Positions 46,379 through 57,796 of a stretch of 64,000 nucleotides of DNA are shown piece by piece. The translations under genes were made by a program, and so were the position numbers. Source of the stretch: Scedosporium boydii (Eukaryota > Ascomycota > Sordariomycetes > Microascales > Microascaceae); NCBI GenBank assembly GCA_002221725.1, contig NJFT01000023.1, positions 1 to 64,000 of the forward strand, given 5' to 3'. Position 1 is the first letter of the stretch; each line of letters opens with the position of its first letter. The notes beneath the pieces were generated by a model. That model worked only from the letters and a program-made list of their open reading frames with translations. It was not told the DNA's origin and made no database searches.

Positions 46379-49207
46379 ATTCTCTCTCCACCAAAACTGA
46401 AGATAAAGAATTGGTTTCATGTAAATTGCTCCGATGGGCAAGTGGGCCTACAAATGCCGGCTCATAAACACACGCGAGGTCTGAAGACTGCAACACACAG
46501 CGAGAGAGGGATCTCCTGAAGCAACCAAAGTTTATATGTAGACTTAAAGACCCCCATGCTCACCCCCATGCTCCCCTCCTGGATTCCTTGGCCATCTGAA
46601 GATAAATGGCGACAGAATGTTTTCTTGGTAATATCGAATGCCCGAACCGGGATGATTCTTCGTTCCGAGGAGACTGTAACACGAGCGTGCCCCACCAACG
46701 CAACGTCGTGTGTGATATACGCCACTTGGATATCAACTTACGCCATTTTTCGCCATTGACAAGGGAATGTCGCGCATCACATTATTAAGCCATTCTCTTC
46801 AACGGCCCCAGGATGCTAGATACTGCATTTTGGAATCCTACGTAGACTTCGTTTATACAGCTGCTATTAACCTGCTACCACTCTCTGGCTCGAAAGCCGA
46901 GCGGCCAACTGCCGTGTTCCGGATCGAGACAAACCCCTCAGAATTTCCTACCCTCGAATTAGATTGATGTGGACTGCCAGGATGGTGATCCTACGTGATG
47001 TCCCGTCGGAAAACTCGATCAATCATTGTTGGAGTGAATAATCATACATAGGGAAAGTACAAAGAGTCTCACTCTATCTAAAACTTGATATCTGTACAAA
47101 GCAATAGAGCAGAAAGATTATCTTGGAAGCAATACTTGGTGAAATATTCGTCATAACGGTATAAGAAAAAGTCTCAGACGTCGGTAGACGGCGACTATGT
47201 AAAGAAGTAATAGCCGTCCTAATGCTATTCGTTGAATTGAGTAGCACTATCATATCACCAAATTAAGTTCAGCCTCATGTGTTGCCAACGCGTTTACTTA
47301 GTATTGGCCAAGGTAACTGACTTTCGTTGATATCGGTAAGGCTCAGCATTCTCTGCTTCCTGAACGAATCACTCAAGCGCCTCGTCAATGTATTTTGAGG
47401 TCCATACAATTTCTCTTGCGTGAAGATGTCTGGGGGGATTGGATTGGAGTTTATTCCTAACCACCGTGTCGATGAGGGCATGTTTTTCAAAGCGAGGTAA
47501 GATCGTTTATCTTTGCTTTGATTTTTACTTTTGCGGCCGAGGCGGGAGGCAAGAAAGGAAGTACAAGCGTAGGCATTACTGTTGGGAACGAAAAAAAATG
47601 GCGCAGCCAGTAACAACTCCGTCTTGAATCATGGTTCAGCGCAGTTTTCTTTTGTGGAGAATCTAGTTAATAACTAGTTCCCGCAGACCATCCAGAAGGC
47701 GACTTCGTTCACCCTTCGTGAGGCCTTTCGACACTTGATTATATTCCTAATCGCAATATACTGGAACATATTGAACTTGCCACGCATGTCTGGATGTTGA
47801 CTTCCTTCCAAAAGATGATCCTTGGGAAGCCGAGGAAGGTCCGAGAATACAATCACCGGGATGTCGCCAAGCCAGCGACTTGCAGTAAGTTAGTCTTGAT
47901 TCTCAACCAAGAAGGCAAGGAAAAAGTGGAAGACAGACAAGAGTAACCAATAACATCATGAGTAATGATAAGCGTGCCAGCAAAGAGGGACTTAGTTCAG
48001 AAACTCCAGCACCGCGTTCAGTTCAGAGACCCGCAATATGCAAAAATGACAGCCCCACACTTAACCCCTGCTTCTACCCCCCGTCCCCTGTCTGAGGTGC
48101 CCTTGGGACTCCGCTGCAGGAGTGTCCCCATCGACGTAAGTAATGACGTGACCGTAATGGGCATCGACGGCAGTGGACCGCTTTCCTGGGAAATCACACC
48201 GTGGCCGTGATTCGTGAATGGTTGCTGCCTCCTATTTCCTTCGCGCACTTTTGAGGCCCACGGTCTGAGGGGCTCGATTGTTCGTTTCGACGCCGTTCGA
48301 TGATAAGACCTTCACAATCTACGCACGGAACTCCTGCAGTGAGAAGGGGCTAGATATTAGAATGGCAGCAATGTTAAATAGGCTAGATATCATCTTTACA
48401 ATTTGGGTTGTGCGGACTGTATTCTCACAATACCTGACTGCACAGGCGAATCACCGACCAAGACTATGATATGCGGATGAGTATGACGAAGATGTTGCGA
48501 TCTACTCTATTCCCGGCGGAAGGGTACCGAGGACGAATGCGAGCACAGGCGGCATATGCCATATTCTCCGTTATCAAGGCAGGATAGCTTGGATTAAGAA
48601 AATTACCTGCACACCCAATGACGGTGGTTTTCTCAACCAGTCTGCCAAGCTCCCCAGTGGTCGGATCCCCGAGGAACTGGATTCTGCGACTTTGGAAGGT
48701 TGGTATGAGTGGTGGGTATCAGCTTCGATGCCTGGGCGGGGCGGGGCGGGGCGGGAGGGTGATGACACCGCCGGCCGCTAACTGGCTAGAATGGTATGCC
48801 TCTGCAATGGTGATGACGATTGATGCTTCTTTGAATCGTCAGGCGGCTCTATTAATAGGGTTTACCATAAACGTGTGTGTAACAAGAAGCCAAGCCAGAA
48901 TTCAGCACGGTGGCTGAGCCAGCCAGCTTTCCCTCACTCAATGACACCCAACCTGCCTGATAGGATGAAGATTGGGAATTCTGGGGCGAAGCTCGCCCAG
49001 TGAAATACACAAGTCAGATGCAATGGGCCAGATGATACTGGAGCCCGAAGAACGAAGCACCACATCAAGTTCCATGCCAAGATTTCATTTTGTATTTTTA
49101 ACGCCAGGTGGTATGGCACCGTCGCTTCGGGCGTGATTGAAATATCTGATTTTACCCATGTCCTCTTTCGTAGCTATGATCAATCTTCTACCACCGCCAA
49201 GCGACAA
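46379..49207. other. 2.8-kb stretch without a recognised gene
   Basis: Two minus-strand patches (47275-47616 and 47674-47880, the latter with IVFSDLPRLPKDHLLEGSQH) have gene-like composition and could be exons of a decayed gene, but I recognise neither. A G-rich run lies at 48733-48759. The remainder shows only short overlapping frames. Confidence 0.4.
48733..48759 (+). repeat. GGGGC tandem run, possible G-quadruplex
   Basis: Six runs of three or four G separated by single C or A occur within 27 bases (plus strand). This satisfies the usual G-quadruplex pattern. It lies about 450 bases before the DUF3176 gene start. Confidence 0.7.
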
Positions 49208-51188
49208 ATGCAAGCTCACAACCACGAAGAAGAGTTACCTTTGCAGTCGCGGTCGCACACGGCTGACTCTGTGCCGATGGCATCACCAACAGCCATGTTG
49301 CATGGCGCTGAACCCCAAGTTCATCCTTTTCCGCCTTACAAGCACGATGCGATGATCTACCAGGACCGCTCGCTCCTGCGCCGCGTCTTAGTCCTTCTGG
49401 CCTCTGGCTGGATCTGGGAAACTGTCTCTTTTCTGGCCGCCGGGGCCTTCTTCGGGATTTTCCTCTGGCTCTTATTCAAGTATGATGGAAAGCTAGTTGA
49501 GACATGGGCTGACAATGCTCCCATCTCCGGTCTCTTCAAGACACTGCCAGCTGCCATTTCCTTCTTGGCCACCTTGATGAGGGGGGCAATGCTCTATCCT
49601 GTCTTATCGGCGATGGGGCAGCTGAAGTGGCACCATTTTCGGAGGACGCGTCCAGTGTACCATTTCGAAGTTATTGATAAGGCAACTCGAGGATACTTGG
49701 GTTGCTTTTTCCAGCTGCTGTCTGGGGCGGCCCTGTGAGTTATTGTTCCTCTATCTTGGAGAAAGGAAAAGCCACCGAAGAGAATCGCGTTTTAAAATTA
49801 GGGAGGAGTGAAGACAAAAAAATCTTACCCGCTAACAAGAAATGGCAAACAGCCACATGTTCTCCTTCGGGTCCATCATCATCCTTGGCACAATCCTCCT
49901 CGGACCCTTCCTCCAGAACGCAGTTCAGACGCACAGCAGACTCTACAGCAACACCACTATGGGCGATCCAAATACGGTTCTCGCCGTCCCGAATCGATAT
50001 GAATACCCCGAAGTTCGGCCCGATGAGAACGCCACCGATCCTGGTATGATAGGTGCAATACAAGCTGGATGGGCATCTTTTCCGAACTCGCCCTCATATA
50101 CAGAGAGTTTGCCGTTCCATCTATGCCCTACAGCAAACTGTGCATGGGAGAATTACTCTACGATTGGAGTGGTACCGAAGTGTCGGAAAGCAGATACTAG
50201 AGTGGTTAGGAAGCCGGGGCTCCCTGAATACGGCGTATCCGAGGCGGGAAACGTTGCCACGTCGTTTACTACGTCCTTGTCTAACGAGACTGTTTATGCA
50301 AGACTGGCGATGAGTGTCAGTAAAGGCATCCCGGAGAATAGTTCTTTTAAGGAGAGGGAACCTACCCTGGCCGTCCTGGCCCATGTAGGTGCGATTGCTC
50401 TCTACGACCAAGAATACTACGCAGCAGAGTGCCTCTTTTACTGGGTTGGATTCTCAAATGGAAAATTCGTAGTTAACACAACAGGAACGTCCAAATCCAC
50501 CAGCGAATATCTCCTACATAATAACCGGACCCTGTTCGACATCCGAAGCCGGCCGGACGATGATATCCATCTGGTCGAGCCCTCTACTTGTACTTATAAC
50601 GGGACCGTCAAACCTTGCAACTACACGATACAGCGGTCGGCCCATAGAGGACTCCAACAACTCCTGATACTATTCTTAAACATGGCATCCGGCTGGACTC
50701 CCAATGGCCCTGTTCAGAAACTTAGAGAAACGGATTTCTCAAACCCGAAAGCTGAGATGTTCTGGACCAGTCTCGTCGACCAATTCGAACTGGGAGCCGA
50801 TGAGCCCCTCGTCGAGATGATGTTCACTTTTCTAGATCGGGTCGCACAGTTCGTGACAAACAGAATACGAGCCCTATCGAATGTCTCCGAATTCGGAGAA
50901 GCCAAGGCTACGGGTGCTTTCTTCCAGATGCGCATTCTTTACGCAATCTACCCAGGGGTATTTTTATTTTCTTCCTTAATATTTTTAGTAGCCACTGCCT
51001 GGAGAACTAGAAAAGAAGAACTATGGAAGAATTCTCAGGCGGCGGTGTTATATCATGGATTCAGCGACAAGTGTCCAAGGGATGAGGTGCCCATCTTGAC
51101 GGTTGCGGAAATGGAGAGAGCCGCAAAATCGACATATGTCCGGTTAGAGGATGACGGGACTAGGGTAAAGCTGAAGATCACGGGCTAG
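49208..51188 (+). CDS. DUF3176-type fungal membrane protein
   Basis: Two exons (49208-49734 and 49853-51188) give 620 residues. Near the N-terminus, LLASGWIWETVSFLAAGAFF and KYDGKLVETWADNAPISGLF, then LMRGAMLYPVLSAMGQLKWH, are the typical opening of DUF3176 proteins. A third span (FSFGSIIILGTILLGPFLQN) begins right after the intron. Then comes a large extracellular region with about ten N-glycosylation sequons and paired cysteines (CPTANCAWENYSTIG, CTYNGTVKPCNYT). A final span (IYPGVFLFSSLIFLVATAWR) and a short cytosolic tail end the protein. Function is unknown for the family. The first ATG in frame, 49208, was taken as start. It is the first of four consecutive surface-type genes. Confidence 0.82.
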
Positions 51189-51808
51189 TCAAAGGCTGAA
51201 TGTTAAGATCTAGAATTATCAGCGATCAAGTCATATTCTGCAACACAAAGGCGGTTCGTTTGTCGGTCTACTGGACACATAGAGGGAATCGTCTTGTTGG
51301 CAGGGCACATGGAGGCGAAAGGCACCAAGGACAGTTGCACCTCTAGAGGTGACATCAGGGATGTATGCGAACTCCCATTCTAGATTCCATTATGCACGCC
51401 ATCGATTTTGAGAAGTTCGCCTAACTAAGGGGCCATGGTGTTGATCCACCGCCCGCCTAGGCTTCAATAGAATACCCACTCTGTTATGCATTTAGAGAGG
51501 TGTCTGAATGGAAGGTTGGATGTCAGTTCTTAATGGTGGAAGAGCCTTAATTCTTCGCCAAGCTAGTGAGAGATGAACTTATGGTTCCTGGGCACTAGGA
51601 GTCCGTCCTACTGGAGGAACTCTATGGAGGGGATTTGAATAGAGTGAAAGGAGTCGAGAGGTGAGATATTATCTTCAGAAATACACTGCAGGGTGTATAG
51701 AAATGCCCATTAAAAATTATGAACCACAATGATCTTCCATCTCTTGAACAACTGTCCAACTACTGTCATCATAATCAACAACGTCCTTCGCGTAAACTCT
51801 GATATTGC
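51189..51808. other. intergenic stretch between convergent genes
   Basis: This is the 3' flank of both neighbours. I see nothing beyond very short open frames. Confidence 0.5.
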
Positions 51809-53053
51809 TCAAAACGCGACCCACCATCCGAATGTTAGGAGACAAGCACCCATAAGTACTGGGTCAAAAGCTGTCTTCACACCAGCAGCCTGCGGCACCG
51901 TTGCAATGCTCTGAGTTGGTGTTGTCTTAGTGTGTGTTGACGTTAGAGTGGGGATGACAGATGGAACAGACGATTTCTGAGTTGCAGTTGGCTCCGTATC
52001 TCGCGTTGATGTACCAGGCGTCTCCGTGGTTGGCTGGTCAATTTCACATGGATCCCTCGAGCTCCTGAGTAAAAGCTCAAAGAGCCCAGCCAGAGACCCG
52101 TCCTCTGTTTCAACCACGACTTCAACTTCCGTGCCCTTTTCCGCAGTGTACTGGACGAAATCTCCACCAGTGGCTTTGATCTCTCCTCCATCTCTTAGAG
52201 TAAGCTTGATAGGGATCTTCTCATAGACGCCTTTGGCTGTGATGTTGAACGTCTCTCCAGCCTTCGCCGCATATGTGAAGGTGTTGGGGCCGGTCTTGTC
52301 GAGGACGGAAACGATGCTCACATCCGGTACAGCATGTACCTTGGCCTCAGGGTTTGACTTCCCGACGAGACCATTATCGATAAACAACTCCGTCACCCGC
52401 GAAACAGAGTCAGCATCGGAGAGGATTCCAGGTGTCCCGCCCGTCTTGACTAGGGCCAGCAGGATCCCGGGCTCTTGATCCACGTCTGCCACTCGGAGAA
52501 AGGCAAATGAGACACGGACACCGAGACGGCCAGCCCTTTCAATCTGGCTAACAGTTTCTTCGACAAGCTTGGGGTAATCTTCTGGAATTCCATTGTCGGG
52601 TATACCATCCGTGAACACCACGATTCCCGCTTTCTCGGATAAGGAGCTCTCGCCGGACTTGGACAACTCGTCGAGTGCAACTTTTATGCCGTCGCTGATA
52701 GAAGTCCCGCCATCCGGGAATGTAATCTCGTCAATCTTGGGGCCCGCACCACTTGGGTCCCCAAGCGGATACAGCAGCTCGGCAGATTCAGAGAATTTGA
52801 CAACGGCTGCCTCATCCGGCCGCTTTTCGCCCGTCGCAGTGGCTGGGGTGACAAGATTATCGTTGATGAGTTTGGCGGTGACGAGGCGGATGTCGTTCGG
52901 GTCAAAGTCAACCATGGAACCCGAGTTGTCGATGACGAAAGCGATTTTGCGGCCACCATTGCTAGTATCCAGCTTACCGGTGTTGGTGCATACGACGGCC
53001 CAGCCCGTAGTGCAGAGGCCTAGAAGGCCAATGAAAATGGAAAGATAATGCAT
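51809..53053 (-). CDS. secreted VWA-domain protein with GPI-type C-terminus
   Basis: A single exon of 414 residues from the ATG at 53053. A signal peptide (MHYLSIFIGLLGLCTTGWA) is followed by a von Willebrand A domain with a complete metal site (MIDAS): DNSGS in KIAFVIDNSGSMVDF, the Thr in FPDGGTSISDG and the Asp in VVFTDGIPDN. A beta-rich region follows the domain (FTYAAKAGETFNITAKGVYE). Next comes a Thr/Ser/Pro-rich stalk with many TTP/TPT steps, then a hydrophobic tail (DPVLMGACLLTFGWWVAF) typical of GPI signals. It is thus predicted to stand on the cell surface on a glycosylated stalk and bind a ligand through a divalent cation. The open frame extends to 53170, but the residues before 53053 are not a signal peptide. 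The ligand is unknown. Confidence 0.85.
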   Translation of the reverse strand: MHYLSIFIGLLGLCTTGWAVVCTNTGKLDTSNGGRKIAFVIDNSGSMVDFDPNDIRLVTAKLINDNLVTPATATGEKRPDEAAVVKFSESAELLYPLGDPSGAGPKIDEITFPDGGTSISDGIKVALDELSKSGESSLSEKAGIVVFTDGIPDNGIPEDYPKLVEETVSQIERAGRLGVRVSFAFLRVADVDQEPGILLALVKTGGTPGILSDADSVSRVTELFIDNGLVGKSNPEAKVHAVPDVSIVSVLDKTGPNTFTYAAKAGETFNITAKGVYEKIPIKLTLRDGGEIKATGGDFVQYTAEKGTEVEVVVETEDGSLAGLFELLLRSSRDPCEIDQPTTETPGTSTRDTEPTATQKSSVPSVIPTLTSTHTKTTPTQSIATVPQAAGVKTAFDPVLMGACLLTFGWWVAF

Positions 53054-53722
53054 GGCGATCAAACTTGATTGCACATATGCACCCAGCAAGCTTGATGATT
53101 CGGTATAAAAAGAAAGAGGATACCTTATGAAACGAGGGTTGACTGCAGAAAAGACCGCGCTAATAGTCAATACGTCAGTGTACTGGGCATGATATACCGA
53201 TACATGCTTTCAATTTATACAGGCTGGAAGCCAGATCAACCCTCGCCCGCACAACGACAGGAGGTCGACAGGAGGTATTTAGTTGGCATCACGACATCAG
53301 ATTTTTTAATTCCACGAATAATCGATTGTTTTCAGCTATCATTCGACGTCTCATGTTCGACTGAGGTTGAGTCCGTTTTCTGACAGGACGTTCCGCTTCA
53401 GTGGTTCGAGAAAATTTACGTTTCGGGTAGGGCTATTCTGTGGCTTAAAATATTGAATATTGGCAAGCAACTATCCAATCGGAGGGTTCGTGGATGTCAT
53501 TCACTGGCGTCATGTCCCTTGACTCCTTTGTCATGGTCTAAATCGCGAATCGTGCATGAATGGCACGTGGAACAGAGAAGATGGCTCCTCAGATAATAAG
53601 AAGTGTGGCGCGAGGTAGGTTCGAGAATTTATTATATATTGATAGTTGTTGCGAAGAAAAGTAAACTAATCTAATTAAAACCCTGTCTTGGCTCCCCAAG
53701 AGTGGTGCCATTGCCATGGACT
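53054..53722. other. intergenic stretch, promoter of VWA gene
   Basis: A tandem arrangement with the next minus-strand gene upstream. No gene-like frame was seen. Confidence 0.5.
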
Positions 53723-54763
53723 TCAGAGAGCGGGATTTAGACCGTAAACACATGCGGCGGCCACAATAGCCCAAGATACTGGTAGCCATAATGCCCCAAT
53801 GAGAGTTGCGCCAGAGTCAGCATTACCCGTCTCCGCCGTCGACCCTGGAGAGGTGGATGTGAAGGCTGGGACCGTTGGACGTCTCGTCAACCCCGGACCA
53901 ACCCCTGGGAGAGTAACCACCGCTCCAGGGTCTGCTGTCGTCTCAGGTGAGCCAACCGCATCGCCACCACTACTCCACGAGAAAACTTCCAGAGCTGATG
54001 TCACTACCTCTGTTGGTGCCGAGGGCTTCAGTTTATGCAGTCAGTAATCTCGTCTAAGGGAAGCGAGAAACGACGCTTGTTCTCATACCTCTCCCTTCTG
54101 AAAGTAAGGACAGACAGAAAATCCCAGGATATCCTCCGTCCGCCCCCGCTCCAAGGCGCATGACACGTTGCCATCATACTGACATCTCGAGTAAATCGAC
54201 GTCAATTTTGGGTCGCACACGCATGACAAGAAATCAATCGACGCCGTGGCCGAGCTGGAGCATTTCTGGGATTCGTAGACAGCACTTTCGCAGATGGTCG
54301 CGTACGTCTCGCAATTGTCCGCATTAAACGTTTGGGCGAGCGGGGTGAGTGCTGGTGTTGTGACTTTGAAGTCCACCTGGCTGTCACAGGCTGTGTGCCA
54401 GATGTTAATGAGGGAGTCAAAGTTGGAATCGTAGGCTTCGGTTTGGTCGCATGCTCGGAGCTCATTCTGGCATCTTAGGCCCAATATTTCTTTAGTTTGT
54501 CAGGCCTCAGTTTCATGGCATCTGAAGACTTACTCGCGCAGATTGTTAATGAAGTCTTGCGTGCACATGCAGCCCCCAGCTTGCGCGTTGCTCGTGGATC
54601 CTGCACATTCTTCCAACTTGCTAAAGAAGACGTTGCATGTTTTGAAATCAGTGACCCCTCCGAGGCAGTTAGAAGCATCGGGGAGGCTAGGGATCTCGAT
54701 GCCTCTCACGAAGACTAGGAGCACCGAGAGCACTGAGAAAATGAAGGATATATTTTCGTTCAT
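53723..54763 (-). CDS. cysteine-rich secreted protein with GPI-type C-terminus
   Basis: Three exons (54763-54534, 54473-54089, 54025-53723) give 305 residues. A signal peptide (ISFIFSVLSVLLVFVRG) precedes two cysteine-rich halves. The first has NCLGGVTDFKTCNVFFSKLE, a CMC pair and ECQNELRACDQTEAY. The second has NCETYATICESAVYESQKCS, a CVC pair, SRCQYDGNVSCALE and VCPYF. The similar C-x-C layout suggests an internal duplication. Exon 3 adds a Pro/Thr/Ser/Gly-rich stalk and a hydrophobic end (LIGALWLPVSWAIVAAACVY) as in GPI-anchored wall proteins. It does not fit the eight-cysteine CFEM pattern closely, so I do not call it CFEM. The function is unknown. It lies directly upstream of the VWA gene on the same strand. 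Confidence 0.72.
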
Positions 54764-55381
54764 TGTAATGATTTGCAAGAAAATATTAAGTTAAAGGAGT
54801 CTAATGTTTTGCGGATGGGATTACCGTGCTATTCTGAGGCGGTAACTTTAACAGTCGCTGGATCATCGTTCATCAGAATTTTTCCATTTTTATATCGATA
54901 ATTGAAGCCATGCCCAAGATTAGTTTCACTTCACCGTACGATAATAGTAAATCGCCTTACATTCAGGTCTTGGGCTCAATTTTAGCAAGACATGATTACG
55001 CCCTCCAGGTTTACGGCTTTTATCCCTCACTAATCAACGCCACTGGTGCCATTAAGCATCCCATCGTGAGCTGTGCGATGACCAACTTGGACCAGGCTCC
55101 GGCGCTGCATAGACCCCTGCTTATGCCTAGTGAAGAAATCACACCACCAATTTTGGCAACCATTGAGAAGGCCCTAGGTCGCTCTAAGGGGAACAAATTT
55201 CGGTTTTCAGCAGAAGGAGAGAAGTGCCTCAGTGATTAGAAGGGCCAATATTTTTACGGCGACCAGCCACGACGGGGCACCCATATGGCCATGTCGCCAA
55301 TGTCCTTGACATGCAAGGGCTGTCTCTGCGAATCCACCTCGCAACAAACACCACCAGATTATTTTCCCAATTAGACCTTGA
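54764..55381. other. divergent intergenic stretch
   Basis: This is the shared upstream region of the cysteine-rich gene (-) and the DUF3433 gene (+). A 109-codon plus-strand frame (54910-55239) has ordinary composition but no motif and no sign of being a real exon. Confidence 0.45.
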
Positions 55382-57481
55382 ATGGCTGCTCGCGGCCCAG
55401 CTCTCAGGCCCTCCACTTCTATGTCGACAGGGCAACACCGGTCGCGCAATCAGACTCCAGTGGAACAGCATGAATTGCAGCCATTACATTCCGGCTCCGA
55501 CCAAGAAGCAGCTATAGAACACGATGATCAAGATGAAGCTATGGCCACTTCCTCGCCGCCTGTTGGTCCTGAAGCTTTAACGGCGGGAGCAACCGGAGCA
55601 GCCTCGGCTGAGCAGAATGGCCCATCGGGCCCACCAATGGAGCTGGATGGTGACGGTACACAACCAGGGACAGCAGGCACAGCAGGCACAACAGGCCCGC
55701 CAACTCCCAGCCCTGTTCTCTCTTCGGAAACTTTCAACGCGACCGCTTCTACCTCACCTGACACAACTGGAACGTCGGAATCCCCAGAGAACCAGCCTAG
55801 CGTAACCGGAACAATACCATCCCCTCCACAAGAGAAAGAGGAGGGTCACTGGATTCCATGGAAACTGAAGCCCTGGTGGTTTTGTGTCCTGTTGTCGTTA
55901 CAATTAGGGACAATCGCTGCAATCTGTACGTTGTCTGTTATCTCTAGCACTAGATCCGGGTTTGCACCTGTCGCCGATGTGCCTAGGTTTCTTGAGCCCC
56001 ACCCGGCCTTGGCCAAGGCACTCTGGACGGAGGGGTTTCTGTGGAACTTCTTTCCGACATTGTACATGGCGATATACGGCATGGTGTGGAAATCTGTGGT
56101 GGACGCATCGGTGGAGAGGCAGCCGTTTGTTTCGCTCAACCCGGTTCTCAAGCTGGCCGCAAAGCCCGGAGGTGCCAATGGCCAAACGAGAAGCAGTATT
56201 GAACAAAACAGCACCGGGCTAAAGCCTGCCGAGCGCCAGGAAGCACTAATCGGTGCCAGGCTGGATTACGGGGGATATAATAATTTTCGAGGCTGGATGG
56301 TAGCTCTCAGCAGAGGGCATATCATCCTCGGAATTAGCATGTTGCTGGCCTTGCTTTGGAGTGTGATTTGCATCCCACTGTCTGCCTTCCTCTTCACTGA
56401 CGCAGAATTCACATTCAATAATACTGAAGCAGTCATATCCAGAGTCGCATTCGACGGGTTAGCATATAGCCTACAACGTGATGCTGATCTCAGACCTATT
56501 TTCAAAACCGCCTCTGCTACCAAAATCTACGATGCTTCACCGGTCACCTGGACCTATGGAGAGTTCGCGTTCGCTCCGTTCTACCCTGCCACCAGTCCTC
56601 CGGACCAAGCCAATTTGACGGTTACGACCTCGGGATACTCTGGGAATCTCGACTGCCGAATCATCCACGCCTCCGATTATAACGTGGACAAGGCGGGATC
56701 CGATTTCGTGTTTACCACTGAAGATAGGGGCTGTCTACTGTCCTGGAGAACTTCAATTGACTCGCCTTACAAGATGTTCGTCAAGACGGGATCGAACCGT
56801 ACGTGTGGTTCAGACGGCTATCGAAGTCGGATTGGTTTCATCTCCGGGATCAACAAGTCTAATTCCCTACCACAGAATGTGTCGTTCGTCTCTTGCATTC
56901 CCTCCTACTGGATTACGCAAGGGAACTTGACTGTGGTGTACGGGGCATCGAAAAATCCCAACTTTACCGTTCTTAGTGATTTTGTCCCATCGGACACCTC
57001 GAACCCATTCTACTTCTTGCCCTGGAACCTTTTTGAGACCAATCTTCTGTCCGCCACGAGCTTTAACCCGATGGGGGACTTGGACGGCAACGAATTTGCG
57101 CAGGATATATACGCTCTCGCCAATCGAGTCAATCCCGCGTCGCCGCTCGACTCGCAAATACTCATGGATTCGATGTCAGTGCTCTTCTCCACCATCTTCG
57201 CCGCACTCTCGAGCATGGTGCTTTTCCAGCCAGGAGAACCGACCACTCTGAACGGGACAAAGTTGGTTCTGCGAAATAGGCTCATGGTTAATGTTCCGAT
57301 CGCTATCGTGTTGGCAGGTATAGTCGCATTAATGGTTGTCATGACAATGCTTCTGTTCTGGCAGTCGACGAAACCGTCCATATTACACAAGGAGCCAGAG
57401 GGACTTGTTGGTTATGCGGAGTTATTGAGTCGGCCGGAGATTTCGGAATTTGTCAACGGAGTTAGGGGGGAAAACGTGTGA
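55382..57481 (+). CDS. DUF3433-type fungal membrane protein
   Basis: A single exon of 699 residues. The first 155 residues are cytosolic, rich in Pro/Thr/Ser/Gln, with a short TAGTAGTTG repeat encoded by 9-base units. Then comes WIPWKLKPWWFCVLLSLQLG with the first span and HPALAKALWTEGFLWNFFPT with YMAIYGMVWKSVVD, the family's signature. GHIILGISMLLALLWSVICI follows, then a large extracellular region with at least nine N-glycosylation sequons, and a last span (PIAIVLAGIVALMVVMTMLL). Many DUF3433 proteins carry two such halves in 1100-1300 residues; this one has a single half. Start choice: ATG 55382, but 55421 (MSTGQHRSRN) is possible. Function unknown. Confidence 0.82.
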   Translation: MAARGPALRPSTSMSTGQHRSRNQTPVEQHELQPLHSGSDQEAAIEHDDQDEAMATSSPPVGPEALTAGATGAASAEQNGPSGPPMELDGDGTQPGTAGTAGTTGPPTPSPVLSSETFNATASTSPDTTGTSESPENQPSVTGTIPSPPQEKEEGHWIPWKLKPWWFCVLLSLQLGTIAAICTLSVISSTRSGFAPVADVPRFLEPHPALAKALWTEGFLWNFFPTLYMAIYGMVWKSVVDASVERQPFVSLNPVLKLAAKPGGANGQTRSSIEQNSTGLKPAERQEALIGARLDYGGYNNFRGWMVALSRGHIILGISMLLALLWSVICIPLSAFLFTDAEFTFNNTEAVISRVAFDGLAYSLQRDADLRPIFKTASATKIYDASPVTWTYGEFAFAPFYPATSPPDQANLTVTTSGYSGNLDCRIIHASDYNVDKAGSDFVFTTEDRGCLLSWRTSIDSPYKMFVKTGSNRTCGSDGYRSRIGFISGINKSNSLPQNVSFVSCIPSYWITQGNLTVVYGASKNPNFTVLSDFVPSDTSNPFYFLPWNLFETNLLSATSFNPMGDLDGNEFAQDIYALANRVNPASPLDSQILMDSMSVLFSTIFAALSSMVLFQPGEPTTLNGTKLVLRNRLMVNVPIAIVLAGIVALMVVMTMLLFWQSTKPSILHKEPEGLVGYAELLSRPEISEFVNGVRGENV

Positions 57482-57796
57482 TTGGGAAGACCGACATGGC
57501 TTTTAAGCTTAAGATCTATTGATATCGCAACCGCATTCTGACGTCACTTTAAACGGATCAATTTGATCAATGCCGTCTGCAGTTGGTTGATCAGATGGTG
57601 CTTAGAAATTCAGATAGTCAATGAGAAGTTGGTCCAATCCCTATGATTTGTGATAGAAATGGCGTCAGTTTTCGGAGAGTTGCCGAATCCTCAGCTGATG
57701 TGTATAGAGAATACTTAAATCCTCAAATATATCCTGCTGGCGTCAGACTTGATTGCTAGAACCTATCCATTACATTTCACTTTGCAGGAAAGAAAA
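57482..57796. other. intergenic stretch, promoter of oxidoreductase gene
   Basis: The two flanking genes are in tandem. Short inverted TGATCAA-type matches occur near 57560-57595 (GATCAATTTGATCAAT). No gene. Confidence 0.5.

Noticed and set aside
53723..54763. CFEM effector call for the cysteine-rich protein
   Set aside because: The number and spacing of cysteines do not fit the eight-cysteine CFEM pattern; there are two repeated C-x-C halves instead.
54910..55239. 109-codon plus-strand frame before the DUF3433 gene
   Set aside because: No motif, signal or splice link; lies in the shared divergent promoter region.
55846..56523. Minus-strand frames antisense to the DUF3433 gene
   Set aside because: They are shadows of a clear plus-strand coding exon, without motifs of their own.
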